64,000 nucleotides of DNA from Ascaphus truei (GCA_036426205.1 CM071570.1:146876528-146940527), one strand, 5' to 3'; shown: positions 47,504-58,204, counted from the first letter of the stretch. A program made the numbers and translations. Notes: a model not told the origin generated them from the letters alone.

Positions 47504-48441
47504 AAAAGGACTGTTGAAGTCTGGGCTTCTAAGGACGGGACCCTCTGATAGACACCTTTTTATGTCTTCAAAGGCTCTCTGACACTTCCTTGACTATACC
47601 ACTTGTGTAGGGGCACACTTTTTTGTGACGTCCGTTAAAGGAGCTGCCACTTCCGAGTAGTTGGGGATGAACCGCCGGTAGTATCCTGCTAAACCCAGCA
47701 TAGATCGTACCTGCGTTTTTGTTTGGGGGGTCGGAACTTCTTTCAGGGCAACTACCTTGTCGGCTAGTGGCCTTACTTTTCCACCTCCCACTGCATACCC
47801 TAAGTATTTGGTTTCTGCCTTACCCAAGGCACATTTCTTAGGGTTGGCTGTGAGCCCTGCCTCTCTTAGAGATTTGAGGACCGCTTTCAGCCTATTTAGA
47901 TGGGCCCGCCAGTGTTTACTATAAATGACAATGTCATCTTAGTAGGCTGCGGCATAAGTCCTATGGGGTCTCAGCACCTTATCCATGAGTCTCTGAAATG
48001 TGGCTGGGGCTCCATGCAGTCCAAATGGCATTGTCACAAACTGGTATAAACCCATGGGAGTGGCAAAGGCTGTTTTGCACTTGGACTTTTCCTCTAAGGG
48101 TATTTGCCAGTATCCTTTTGTTAAGTCCAGCATGGATATATATTCCGCGTTACCAAGGGCGTCAATTAATTCGTCCACCCTTGGTATCGGATATGCGTCA
48201 AACTTGCATACCGCATTGACCTTTCGGAGGTCCACACAAAATCTTACCTTCCCATCGGGATTAGGGACATTACTAGTGGACTACCCCACTCACTGCATGA
48301 TTCCTCAATCACTCCTAAGTGTAACATTTCTTGTACCTCCTTCTCTACCAGGGCCCTACGACTTTCAGGCAACCTATAAGGACGGGAACGTACTTTTACC
48401 CCAGGTGCTGTCTCGATCGCATATGAAATTAAGTTAGTTTG
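47504..48441 (-). pseudogene. Reverse transcriptase domain of the Gmr1-like polyprotein
   Basis: RNA-dependent DNA polymerase. N-terminal part: RPYRLPESRRALVEKEV and EWGSPLV (about 48280-48380). A frameshift near 48265 follows. Then VDLRKVNAV, MLDLTKGYWQIPL with the motif A Asp (about 48127), and TMPFGLHGAPATFQ. The catalytic Y-x-DD box reads Y, stop, D, D: the codon between Tyr and the Asp pair (47939-47941) is TAA. After it come the thumb motifs KYLGYAV and GLAGYYRRFIPNYS. A second stop lies at 47594-47596. Placed downstream of integrase, unlike standard gypsy pol. Confidence 0.9.
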
Positions 48442-48618
48442 TCCTGGGTAATCAGAAAAAACATCATGGAATTGTGTAATTATTGCTAACAAGTCCCCTT
48501 TTTGTTCAGAGGACAACTGTTTACCCATTGGGATTTTATCGTCACCCACGATGTCCTCCAATGGGGTCTGAGGACCCAAGTCCGTTTCCTCCTCCACCGG
48601 GTGGATGAATAGAGACCG

Positions 48619-49715
48619 CTGCATCTTCCAGGGTTTCAGCAAGTTCACATGGTAAATTTGTTTACCCTTCCTGGACCCTGGTTGAGCGATCTCGTAATTC
48701 ACATCACCCGTGCGGCGGAGTACTTCGAATGGGCCCTGCCATTTGGCCAGGAGTTTACTGTCGCAACTGGGTAATAATAACATCACCTGGTTTCCTGGGT
48801 GAAACACTCTCATGCGAGCATTCTGATTGTAATGTCTCTCCTGACTGTCCTGGGCTGATCTAAGATTCTCCCTAGCAAAATGGCCGACCACATCTAGGTG
48901 CTTCCTAAGGTCCAATACATATTGCAGGGTATTCTTAGAAGGGGACCGCTGTTCCTCCCAGGACTCCTTTAGGAGGTCTAGGATACCCTGGGGTTGGCGG
49001 CCATACAGCAGTTCAAATGGAGAGAATCCCATGGAGGCCTGGGGAACTTCCCGCACTGCAAACAGCAGAAAAGGGAGAAGTTCATCCCAGGCTCTCTTCT
49101 CTGAATCTACTAATTTCCTCAGCATCCCTTTTTGAGTTCGGTTAAATCTTTCCACCAATCCGTCAGTCTGTGGATAGTAGACCGATGTCCGAACAGACTT
49201 GACCTCTAGTAATTTTAAGACATCCTGCATCAATTTAGTCATAAAATTTGTACATTGGTCTGTCAACATAACCTGGGAAAGTCCAACACGTGAGAACAGC
49301 TCCAACAACTTGTTGGCTACTTGCTTCGCCGTTGCTGTTCTCAGGGGGAACGCCTCAGGATATCTTGTTACATAATCAACTATTACAAGAATAAACCTGT
49401 GTCATTCGCAGAAGGTTCTAGAGGTCCTATCAAGTCTACCCAAATCCCCTCAAAGGGAACTGACACCAAGGGTAGAGGAACCAAAGGGGATGGTTTTTGT
49501 CCCTTTGGACTAGTTAGATGGCACTCCGGACATGCCGCACATAACTTAGCAATATCACTATGCATCCCTGGCCAATAGAATCGGGACGAAATACGATCCA
49601 ATGTTTTATCCCTGCCCAGGTGACCACCCCAAGGGACAATATGGGCTAGAGTGAACACAGATTTAACAAACGCCTTGGGAACCAATATCTGTCTGGTGAC
49701 CTCCCCTGTTTGTGT
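48619..49715 (-). pseudogene. Integrase of the Gmr1-like polyprotein
   Basis: Inserts the cDNA into the host chromosome. Zinc-binding HHCC module: AHIVPWGGHLGRDKT with CAACPEC (about 49521-49643). Catalytic core: WVDLIGP (first Asp, about 49436), LTDQCTN (second Asp, about 49260) and GLVERFN (Glu, about 49152); the last two are separated by exactly 35 residues (D-D-35-E). A one-base frameshift near 49400 lies between the first and second Asp. C-terminal GPF/Y-type domain: KWQGPFEVL and YHVNLLKPW (about 48640-48740). No chromodomain. The position upstream of RT is diagnostic of the Gmr1 group. Confidence 0.9.
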
Positions 49716-50138
49716 CTGCCTATTCACCCTATACAGGATATAATTTGATAACTCAAAATGGGGGAATACTATCACCCCCTGTACATTCAAAATTTGCTCA
49801 CCAATTTTTACCACCTTGTCATACTGTCTAGCAAGGACTGGGTATTCCCTTTGCCTCTGGCAAAAATCAGGGAGGTATAGGTCTGGTAAATCTCCAGGGC
49901 CCATATCCCCCTCCCTCTGGCCATCCCCAGTCATCACTTGTGCCTTCTGGCTATTAGAATGGTCACCTTGAGACTCAGATTTCTGCAACCAGTCCTGTTT
50001 GTCAGAGCGTCTTTGCTTCCGAGTCTTTTGAACCCGGTGTCTACTGGGAAAAAGGTCTGCCGAGATGGGGAACAGTTTGCCAGGGTTCTCCTGAGCCATA
50101 GAATAAGGCTCCTCATGAGAGACTGGAGCCATTAGGTC

Positions 50139-50402
50139 TGAAAAGATAGGCCAGTCCCAGCCGAGCACAATGGGGGCAGGGAGCAAAGGAGCGACTCCTA
50201 CTTCGAGGTAGGCCTCCTGGCCTTTTACCTGTAGCCGGATTTTGGCTGTCGTATACCGCTTTACATCGCCGTGTATACATTCTATACTCCATGGGGAGTC
50301 AAAAGAACACACGTTAGGCGGTAACAGTTCCTGGATGACCAGAGTTTTCCCAGAGCCATAATCTACAAAGGCCTGGACGGTTTTCTCCCCAACCTGGGCT
50401 GG
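50139..50402 (-). pseudogene. Aspartic protease domain with altered active site
   Basis: Processes the polyprotein. The block QAFVDYGSGKTLV (about 50330-50370) is the active-site region of retroviral-type proteases. The family's D-S/T-G triad reads D-Y-G here: codon 50358-50360 is TAT, one base from TCT. About 60 residues on, PIVLGWDW (about 50150-50175) matches the conserved I-L/I-G-x-D-W block. Same frame as gag, no stop between them. The Tyr should block catalysis; a sequencing error or a family trait cannot be excluded. Confidence 0.75.
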
Positions 50403-51497
50403 AAGTAGCCAGGGCTTGTAACTTTCTCCAGTGAAGGCCGAGGCGACGGTCCTGCTGAAGGAACAATCCATCTGTGGGCAGTCCACGTGCCGGTGGCCTT
50501 GTTCTCCGCAGGCGGAACATGGAGAGGGTTCCCTCGCAGGAGGGTGCTGCAGATAGCGCTCCGCTGGACCGGATACTGGAGACCAGGCATCTGGTGCGTC
50601 CTGTGGGCGATGTCCTCGGAAGTTCCTCTCATTTGGCGACCAGCCGACATCATGAAGGGGATGAGGGTCTCGGCGGGGACCAACATTTGGACTCCGCCCT
50701 TGCTGGAATGACTGCTCCTTCCGTTGGACTTGGCGGTTGCGTATGAACGGGCCATAGGTTCCCCGTTGATCCGACCTCCCTCTTTGGGCATCCGCAATTG
50801 CCGGTGGAGTCGGATCCGTTGGGTCCTGGACACTCGCTTGCTCCTCAGCCCCAATGAAGTTCTCCACGAGTCGGACCGCCAAAGCTAGGGTTTCAGCAGC
50901 GTGGCGTTTTACCCACAAGCGTGCGGAAAGGGGTATTATCTGTAGGAATTTTTCCAACACCACCTGCTCAAGAATTGCCTCCTTAGTGCACTCCTCGGGT
51001 TGTATCCAGCGCGTACACAAGTCCAATAACCGCTGAGCGAGGACCCGGGGTCTCATCTTAGCAGTGTACTTCATGTTCCGGAACTGCTGCCGGTAGGTTT
51101 CTGGGGTCAGGCCTAAGCGATCCAGTATGGCGGCTTTTACTTGTCAGTAGTCCATTGCCTGATCTGCAGGGAGGCCCTGATATTAGGCCTGGGCTTCTCC
51201 TATGAGGAGCGGGGCCAAAGCAGTGGCCCAGCGATCTGCAGTCCAGCCCTGAGCTTCGGCAACCCTTTCAAATGTCAGTAAAAAAGCCCCTGGATCCTCG
51301 TTCGGAGCCATTTTCCTCAGGAGTATTGGGGTTTTGTTTGCAGATTCGGGACTGGCAGACCCCTGGAATTGGGTCAGTAGTCTGGCCATCCGCTCATCCT
51401 GTGCTGCCTGCTGCAGCAATAGTCTTTCATCTCTCTCTGCTTGCAGTTGGGCCTGCTGGCACAGAAACTCTTTGAAAAATTCTTCCATTTTTCTCAT
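50403..51497 (-). pseudogene. Gag with SCAN-like capsid and zinc knuckle
   Basis: Structural protein. ATG at 51497. Gln/Arg-rich coiled-coil N-terminus, then KMAPNEDPGAFLLTFERVAE and WATALAPLLIGEAQA (51180-51330). These, with RPRVLAQRLLDLCTRWIQPE and EQVVLEKFLQIIP further on, are the helices of SCAN-type/gypsy capsid C-terminal domains. A basic, Pro/Arg-rich region follows. The zinc knuckle CSACGEQGHRHVDC (C-x2-C-x4-H-x4-C) is at 50478-50519. Two stops interrupt the frame, TAA at 51183-51185 and TGA at 51144-51146. Vertebrate SCAN domains are thought to derive from such Gmr1-like gag proteins. Confidence 0.85.
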
Positions 51498-51540
51498 TTT
51501 TGTGTGTGTGTGGCCCTTTTACTGCAGGAGCCTTTCAAAA

Positions 51541-51560
51541 TCCCGGCACTTCTGACATCA
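51541..51560 (-). promoter_or_regulatory. Primer-binding site, tRNA-Leu-like
   Basis: Two bases inside the 5' LTR end, minus strand TGATGTCAGAAGTGCCGGGA resembles the complement of a tRNA-Leu 3' end (TGGTGTCAGRAGTGGGAT). Start of minus-strand DNA synthesis; identity inferred from resemblance. Confidence 0.5.
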
Positions 51561-51562
51561 TA

Positions 51563-52377
51563 TGTTGCAGCGTACATGCAACAACACACGTGGGGTCTCT
51601 TGACAAGGCTTATTTATTCAGCCTTAAAACATACAGCACACAAAACAAAATAGCTTTTCTTCAGCAGAAAAAATCAAAATAGCTTATCTTCAGCATGGCA
51701 AACAAAGCAGGTTCTCTTCAGCATGCAAACAAAACAGGTTTTCTTCAGCATGCAGGACACAACAGTTCATCAAAAAAATGTACTTTGCAAACAGACCTTA
51801 TATCAGTAATCTCTTCAGTAACTCACTCCTGTCTCCTGACCAGCTAGCTGTATGTGTGCACATCCTGTGGTTTTTAACACACCTTGATTAGGCAGCTGGA
51901 ATTCAACTAATTGCCATGAGCTTTCCAGCTGAAGTTAACCTCATCACTGCTGCACTGCAGACTAAACATATGTCTGCTAGGCATACTGCTGCGGCCAAGT
52001 TTATTCGAGCATTTGCCCGTTCTTGGCCGCAGCAGTAGCCTGGCGCGCACCCGAGAGTGACGGGCGCGCGCCGAAGCAGCGGAACAGCGCCCTCCGATCG
52101 GGGCGCTCTCCCTACCGCTGCCGGGTCCGCCGGGTCCCCCGGAACCCCCTGCCGCTGTCCCGCGATCGCGGGACACCAGGGCTCCCTCGGGGAGCCCCTG
52201 GACGCGCGTGCAGGGGGCGCACGCTCCCGAAGACGCGTGACCGCGCGTCTATGACGCGCGGCACGCCGAGGGGCGGCCACTAGCAAGCCGGGAAATCTCC
52301 CGGCTTGCGGTACCGGCCACACTTTAATAAAGTGTGTCGGTAGTGTATAGCTTGTGGTTTTTATTTACCCTGTCACA
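51563..52377 (-). repeat. 5' LTR of the Gmr1-like element, enlarged by a MITE
   Basis: 815 bp against 454 bp for the 3' LTR. The difference is a 360-bp insert at 51986-52345; the rest aligns throughout with about 16 substitutions and a few small indels. Confidence 0.92.
51986..52345. mobile_element. GC-rich, TA-flanked MITE inside the 5' LTR
   Basis: Compared with the 3' LTR (GCATATAGCT), a 360-bp block sits between GCATA and TATAGCT, i.e. TA duplicated. Its ends, CTGCTGCGGCCAAGTTTATT and the reverse complement CACTACCGACACACTTTATT, form an imperfect inverted repeat. The interior has many undecayed CpGs and small palindromes (CCCGCGATCGCGGG, GCAAGCCGGG...CCCGGCTTGC). TA target suggests Tc1/mariner-type mobilisation. 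It postdates the retrotransposon. Frames on both strands within are GC artefacts. Confidence 0.75.
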
Positions 52378-52382
52378 GTGAG

Positions 52383-54145
52383 TTCCTCTACTTTCCAGAC
52401 AGCAGTAGAAGTAATATGGATAAGGTTTTAAGTATTTCAATGTCCCTAAATCACTAAAGTATTAGTCCATCCCCTTCATTCATTAGTCATACAAGCATAA
52501 TTTGCTCTTTTGACATCTTAAAAAACCACACTGAATAAATGCACTAGTTCTTACATCATATTAAAATGCTTGCTTTGGATTATCTAATTTCCCCTACCTT
52601 TTAATTTACTATAAAGGCAAACATAACTGTTGGCATCCTCAAGTTCTTCTTCTTTGCCTTGTACCATACAACCCAACATACCTCTCCTTGTTCCACTCCT
52701 ACACACAACAGCAAGACACATTTGTGAGTGAAAATAGCCACAGTATTTTATTCAAATACTTATACAGAAATTAAGAGGACCTTGCCAGCACCGGGCATAT
52801 GAAGAGTTTCAGACATACTTGTTCATGAGCCACCAGCTGGCCAAGCTTGGTGTGATAATCAAACTGTCATAACCAACATTCGACGAAAGAACACCGCCAC
52901 ACCCTGCCACTCACCATTGAATATTAGCACTACCCCATCCTCCATGAGGGGACAGCACTAAACTCTGCAACCAAGAACGGGCTATAGCACTGCCTCTCCC
53001 TTCGTGAGAAGACACCACCATTCCCTGTGCTCATCATTGGACTGTAGTGCCACCTCTCCCACCAGGAGGATAACACCCAACCCTGTTATGTAGCACGGGC
53101 AGTAGCAGTGCCTCTCCCAATTAATCCACAAATGGGAAGTGGGGGAGAGCCTCGATTCTTCCAAGCCAAACCAATCTCAAGTGCAGTCCACTGGCAGGAT
53201 CGGGTCCCTGTTGTGACAAAAAAAATGTAAAAGGCTTCCAAAACACCTGGCATTTTTTTTTATTGTATTCATTATTTCAAACATTAAAATGTTGTCATTA
53301 ATCCAGGATTACATACATACAAAAGACATATCATGCTTGTAATACAGTAGGTTCCTCATTCCATAAAACCTTAACAGTACAACTTTCTGCCTTACTACTG
53401 TACTTCCTACCTAATCTTGAATCCATTATTTTAAGGGAACATGGGAGGTTGTTATCACATGCTCACATCCAGGAACACCAACATATTTTATTTCCTCCCA
53501 TCCCCCTTCTGCACACCCCCTTTCTCAGCATTCTCCTCACTAATCTCTATACTTTCCACTTCTCCAGCCACATTTTATCTACAATTTATATCCCCTTTAC
53601 CGTAATACTTTTGGCATATATTGTCGGTGTGATCCAAGAAGGATCAAAAAGATTCCCCAAAATTAAGCACTCTCTGCCAGAAAATATTACTCTGGATAAC
53701 AATGATCCAACAGGAGAAATTACCTGAAATTACCCCTTTAGAGTTTCATAATACTTTTGGGCCTGAAAACAGGTCATTCGGATACTCAGTCAAGGCCATC
53801 CTTGCACTTACTGCTCAGGGCTTCCTTTTTCATTCTAAACTTTTATTCAATATTTCTAAAAAAAAAAAACAATCAATTTTAATCTTAAAATTCAACAATA
53901 TTTTTTAAACTTTCATTCTGCCAATTAAGGGAAATGCATTTCCATCTGTTTGCCTCACTTACAATGTGGTGGTTTTCATGCAGTAAAATACCTTAACTAG
54001 AATCATTACTATAAATTCTACAGCCACTTCTTAAATTAAATGAGGCTATATTCATTTTTTTTCTTAAGAATGAATATACTAGAAACCTTTTTATTTATTT
54101 CACTCAGTTGAACTTAAATGTATGTTTTCAATCTTCAATTCAATA
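52383..54145. other. Unannotated stretch with degenerate tandem repeats
   Basis: About 52900-53130 holds three diverged units of roughly 75 bp with GCACTGCCTCTCCC..CGTGAG..GACACCAC-type blocks. The surrounding 52620-53200 is CCA-rich like 23.0-23.7 kb. The rest is AT-rich and featureless. Confidence 0.4.
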
Positions 54146-54159
54146 TCAATCTTTAGCCC

Positions 54160-54530
54160 TTGTCAATCCCCTTCTGGATGAAGGTTTCCCCAATGATCTT
54201 CTAGTTACAGTGGTTACAAACCTCTCTTCTCCATGTTGCTCCAACACATTTTCAGATTTCATCCCCCCAAAAGCGCTCCATCCTTTCTTCATTCTCCTAT
54301 TGATTTCCTTCAAAAGGTTCCCATCCATTGTTACTTGCAGACCAAGGCAGGAATAGCCTTTGACTTCTGCTAGCTTATTCCATTTATTTTGATCTTTGCA
54401 GAGTTGACACATTTGTTGAATATCAGTTTGATCTTGTTGAGATTCATATCGAGACTCAATTTCTTACTTGCTTTAGCAAGTCTTTTGTACTTGTGGAAAA
54501 ATAACAATGTTACATAGTAGTTATGTAGGA
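54160..54530 (-). pseudogene. Non-LTR retrotransposon RT fragment
   Basis: Two adjacent minus-strand frames join near 54390. The first reads LDMNLNKIKLIFN..V and the second CLGLQVTMDGNLLKEINRR and KKGWSAFGGMK. These match the segment after the catalytic Y-A-D-D box of LINE reverse transcriptases (LKMNLNKTKVM-, YLG-.-.MDG-.-EI.RRI..GW.AFG). The catalytic box itself is not visible. A 5'- and 3'-truncated, frameshifted relic; clade not assigned. Confidence 0.7.
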
Positions 54531-54859
54531 GGTTGAAAAAATATAATTCCATTGAAATCAACCGATGTTGCATTTACACAAAAAGACACTTATTCTATAC
54601 TAATTACAGTATTTTGATCCAGAGGAAAGCGCAGAAAAAAACCCCAGTGAAACATTATTCAGTTATGTCTCATAAGGTGTATCACAGGAGACCAGGACTA
54701 ATACCTGGGATCAATATCGCCAGACAGAAATACAAGAATCTATAAAATAAATGTATTGGAAAAAGTATCCGCAACTGACGTATAAACAAATAACATATAC
54801 TCACAACTGCGGAAAACTGGGAATACCATTCAGTCCTAGTTGCAGGGACCTCTTGCAAA

Positions 54860-54918
54860 GATTCATATATATACATACATATATATATTTATATACATAT
54901 ATATATATATATACATAC

Positions 54919-54950
<32 letters not shown>

Positions 54951-55020
54951 CCTATATAGATATAATATATTATATATATATCATTATATATATCTATGAT
55001 ATATATATATATATATATCT
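54860..55020. repeat. TA-rich microsatellite
   Basis: (TA)n with CATA/TATATC interruptions. Confidence 0.9.
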
Positions 55021-55156
55021 ATATAAGTATATCCATCTGCCTGATATAATAATTCTATGTCTCTTCTTCTACTATGATTTCCTATCTTAGGTCTCATCTG
55101 TATATTCATCTCTGTATACCTACTCCTTCTCTCTCATCTTGTCTCTCCTACTCCTA

Positions 55157-55157
<1 letters not shown>

Positions 55158-55190
<33 letters not shown>

Positions 55191-55206
55191 TCTCGTACTG
55201 TCTTCT

Positions 55207-55258
<52 letters not shown>
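55158..55258 (+). repeat. CT microsatellite
   Basis: Two long (CT)n tracts separated by about 30 bp; yields spurious Ser/Leu-repeat frames. Confidence 0.9.
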
Positions 55259-55260
<2 letters not shown>

Positions 55261-55364
55261 CTACACTCCCGTCGCGGTATCCTTCCCGCCGTTGCCGAGC
55301 TTATCTCACTCACCCCCCACTCTTCCTGCTATATCCGTTCTGTGGCTAACGAAATGTTTTTATT

Positions 55365-55405
55365 TGTGCGAGCTTTCGAGATACACTGATCTCTTCTTCC
55401 GGCGA
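55365..55405 (-). ncRNA. Hammerhead-like motif 5
   Basis: On the minus strand: CGGAAGAA (55394-55401; U4 of the core reads G), perfect 5-bp stem II GAGAT/ATCTC with a 6-nt loop (55378-55393), GAA, then the palindrome AGCT and C (loopless stem III and cleavage residue, 55370-55377). Directly beside it 55399-55436 is a hairpin with 9-bp arms CCGGCGATG/CATCGCCGG. Confidence 0.4.
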
Positions 55406-55629
55406 TGTTACAATGAATGAAGCTTCATCGCCGGAATACATATATATATGTATATATGTATATATATAATTATATACAATATAGATCTGCGCCTGTGTGG
55501 AGATGTCAGAGAATGGGGTCGAATGAATATATTTATAATTGTAAGTAATGATTACGTAAATATATTAACCAACATACATTAATAAAACATGACAAATAGA
55601 TGTCTAACCATATTAAATTAAAAAAATAT

Positions 55630-56300
55630 ATATATTAAAAATAAACATATACGTTGCTGTGGAACCTCCTATAAGTTCACAATACAAGCTGTCCTTTTAA
55701 GTCCAAAAGCAATGTCCAATGAAGGGGAATAAAAATAAAGCACTATCAAGAAACAGCAGCTTCTTCAACGAGGGTGCAACGACCCTCCCTCACCACCTGC
55801 ATAGAAAAAAAGAAAAGAAAAAGCGCCGATTCCTAGTGCATTACTGTGCAATAATATTTAATTTCCCAAAAAAGCTCATAATGAACTCACAAACATAGAA
55901 GGTAAAAAGCATTTATGAGATAATACTCATGCTCCAAAGGATCAGCAACCGCCCTTCACTGCGAGACTGCTCCGTGGCTTCACCTTGTCCAATCTTGTCC
56001 TCGTGGTTCACCGTCAAACGGAACAACGAAGTCGGGCTCACCGCAACTCCTCTCCCCGGTCACACACCAACAGATTAACTTTGGTTCCCTCCGGGACGAT
56101 AGATGTGGTGGGACTGCAATGACGTCACCCCCCGGTCGATTTAAAGGACAAACCGGCTAGGATTTACCAACAGATCTGCCAGCAGCATTGGAGGATCAAC
56201 TGCACAACTGTCCCTACGCGTTTCATCAGATTAACTGACTTCTTCAGGGGTTGGGCTCTGGGTCCATTAGTGTTGCATATATAATACACCCACGAGTCCA
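55630..56300 (-). mobile_element. Penelope-type terminal region (non-coding)
   Basis: CpG-containing, non-coding block that ends at hammerhead-like motif 6, read on the minus strand. No RT or endonuclease remnant found next to it. Assigned by the motif and by texture shared with other motif-bearing blocks. Confidence 0.4.
56208..56256 (-). ncRNA. Hammerhead-like motif 6
   Basis: On the minus strand: intact core CTGAAGA (56241-56247), 5-bp stem II GTCAG/CTGAT (one G.T pair) with loop TTAAT (56225-56239), GAAA, palindromic ACGCGT stem III (56216-56221) and A at the cleavage position. Stem I is short (CCC/GGG next to the core). All catalytic core bases are in place apart from one extra A before stem II. 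The best candidate for retained activity, possibly as a dimer since stem III has no loop. Confidence 0.5.
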
Positions 56301-56672
56301 ATTAGCTAGATTGAAAGTGATTAGCAAAACCTGTGTAAACTACACAGACTATATACGCTGACCACACTAAAAATCCTTTGTATGGCTAAAAGATAGTATG
56401 TGCTACTATTGACAATACAAAATACAAAAATATTTATACATATAAACCATTATGCACACATTAAAACTATCACAGAACATGTATACATGTTAAATACCTC
56501 AATCAACTGAATACACAAGTACTGATAATTAATACCAGATGGTACTCAAAGGCAAACAATTAGATGTTAATATCTGGCTTGAGGAGAGTAAATCAAACAT
56601 ATGTCCTACTCAAAGAATATATAAATAATAAAAGAAGATTTATAAATATATATATATATCAATACATGTAGG

Positions 56673-56985
56673 CTAATTAGTAATTGTTATAAAAACAAAC
56701 AAAATGCTGATTACAAAAGAAAAGATAATAAATGAAAAAATGAAAAAATAAAAGACAATGATTATGTCCATGTTTTTATGAACAGGACTTGTGGAGAGAA
56801 ATCTATTAGTATATGGAAACTATCAACCAGGTATGGTATATAGAGAGAACCCACCTTTAGCTGTCAGTGGTAATTATACATATGTACTATTTTACCTTTA
56901 TAAATTCTCATTTTTCATTTTTTCATTTATTATCTTTTCTTTTGTAATCAGCATTTTGTTTGTTTTTATAACAATTACTAATTAG
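56673..56985. repeat. Perfect 75-bp inverted repeat
   Basis: 56673-56747 and 56911-56985 are identical in inverted orientation over all 75 positions, with a 163-bp spacer. The arms are AT-rich and carry AACAAACAAAATGCTGATTA. No element family recognised. Confidence 0.9.
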
Positions 56986-56989
56986 TTCT

Positions 56990-58204
56990 CACTTTCTAAG
57001 AATAAAATGTGAATATCTTCAAACAAAAATAAATAATGTCATAAGTTAAAAATTGTGTTCTCAAAGGAAAGTTTTGCAGCTGTAGAATTTCTTGGTAATC
57101 TTAATTTCTTAGGTATTATGTATGTGATATTGGACAAAATAATTTGTCAGAAATGTTTTCCTATATCTGCATAAAGGTTAAGGTTCAGTCTATGGGTTTT
57201 TGATAACATAGTGCTATTTGGATGCCCCAGTCTAAGAAGAATGTCAAAGGGATTAATATCAGTCAGTGTTTGATGGACTTGGTTTACAATGAGGCTGAAC
57301 TGACAATAATCCTAGTCACTTTACTCAATTTATCATAGGCATTATTAGCGATTTGGTTTTCAATCTAACTTGGAGGAAAAAAATACATTTGAAAATATTT
57401 CAGCAGTGTTTTCTGACTATTATTGATGACAGATAAATTTGCATCTGAAATTAGTTAATTAATGCCACCCTTAAATGATCCTTAGTCCTTTATTGGAATC
57501 CAAACCTGCATACTGAATCTGAAACAAACAAACGGAATCCAATCCGATTTTGGATTTAGGTTGAATCCGATGTCATATTTGATATAAACATGTTCCGTTT
57601 ATGTTAAATTTGACATTGGATTCTTTAAAACCCGAGAATCCCAGCCCCACGGATGGATTTTAAAGAATTTAAGTGGGCTAAAGTTGTTGAAATCGGGCTT
57701 GGATTTAGTTTGAAATGCCTAAGAAAAGCCAAGGAACAGATTCAGACAAGTCCGCCCATGTCGACTTTTTTATTTTTTAATGTCACTATCTTTGGGTATC
57801 TGGGATACACACCCAGCCGATATCAGTAGATATATCCACATTTTATTAGAGATCATGAGTAAAGTATGTGCTACGGTTGTGGGGTAGATTGTCAGGGGTG
57901 ACGTACTGTATGGTGGCAGGATCCATTTTGTCTAAGGCTGAATATTTTATAAGGGTTTTCACAAGATTATTGATGACTGATAACTTTACATCTTAAATTA
58001 GATATATAATGCCACCCTTAAATGATGTTTACTCCTTTATGGAACTAACCCTGTTGAATGTAGCCAGTAGTAGAAAAATATTCATGAAAAGTATCAAGCA
58101 GGGTTTGTATGCAATAGAGTTCCTGTATTTATATTGATGAAACATTCTGGTTAATTGCCATTTCTGGAATAAATTTTAATTAAAAACTACAAGGCATACT
58201 TTAC
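56990..58204. other. AT-rich stretch with MITE fragment
   Basis: About 57490-57770 belongs to the AATCCGA/GGATTC-rich MITE family (end near GTCCGCCCATGTC). Otherwise nothing supportable. Confidence 0.4.

Larger units (their letters stand above)
46634..52377 (-). mobile_element. Full-length Gmr1-like Ty3/gypsy LTR retrotransposon, inactive
   Basis: 5,744 bp bounded by TGTGACAGGG...GCTGCAACA on the minus strand and by identical 5-bp target duplications GTGAG (46629-46633; 52378-52382). Order on the minus strand: 5' LTR, tRNA primer site, gag with SCAN-like capsid and one zinc knuckle, protease, integrase, reverse transcriptase, RNase H, polypurine tract, 3' LTR. Integrase ahead of RT is the layout of Gmr1-type gypsy elements rather than of ordinary gypsy. 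Four in-frame stops and three frameshifts break it. LTRs differ at about 16 aligned positions in 450 by hand count, so it is a fairly young copy. No envelope-like frame. Confidence 0.93.

Noticed and set aside
48000..48437. 145-codon plus-strand frame
   Set aside because: Antisense shadow of the RT/INT region of the retrotransposon.
51903..52322. 139-codon Arg/Ala/Pro-rich frame and its opposites
   Set aside because: GC-rich MITE inside the LTR; open because of composition.
55074..55420. Ser/Leu-repeat frames
   Set aside because: Translation of the CT microsatellite.
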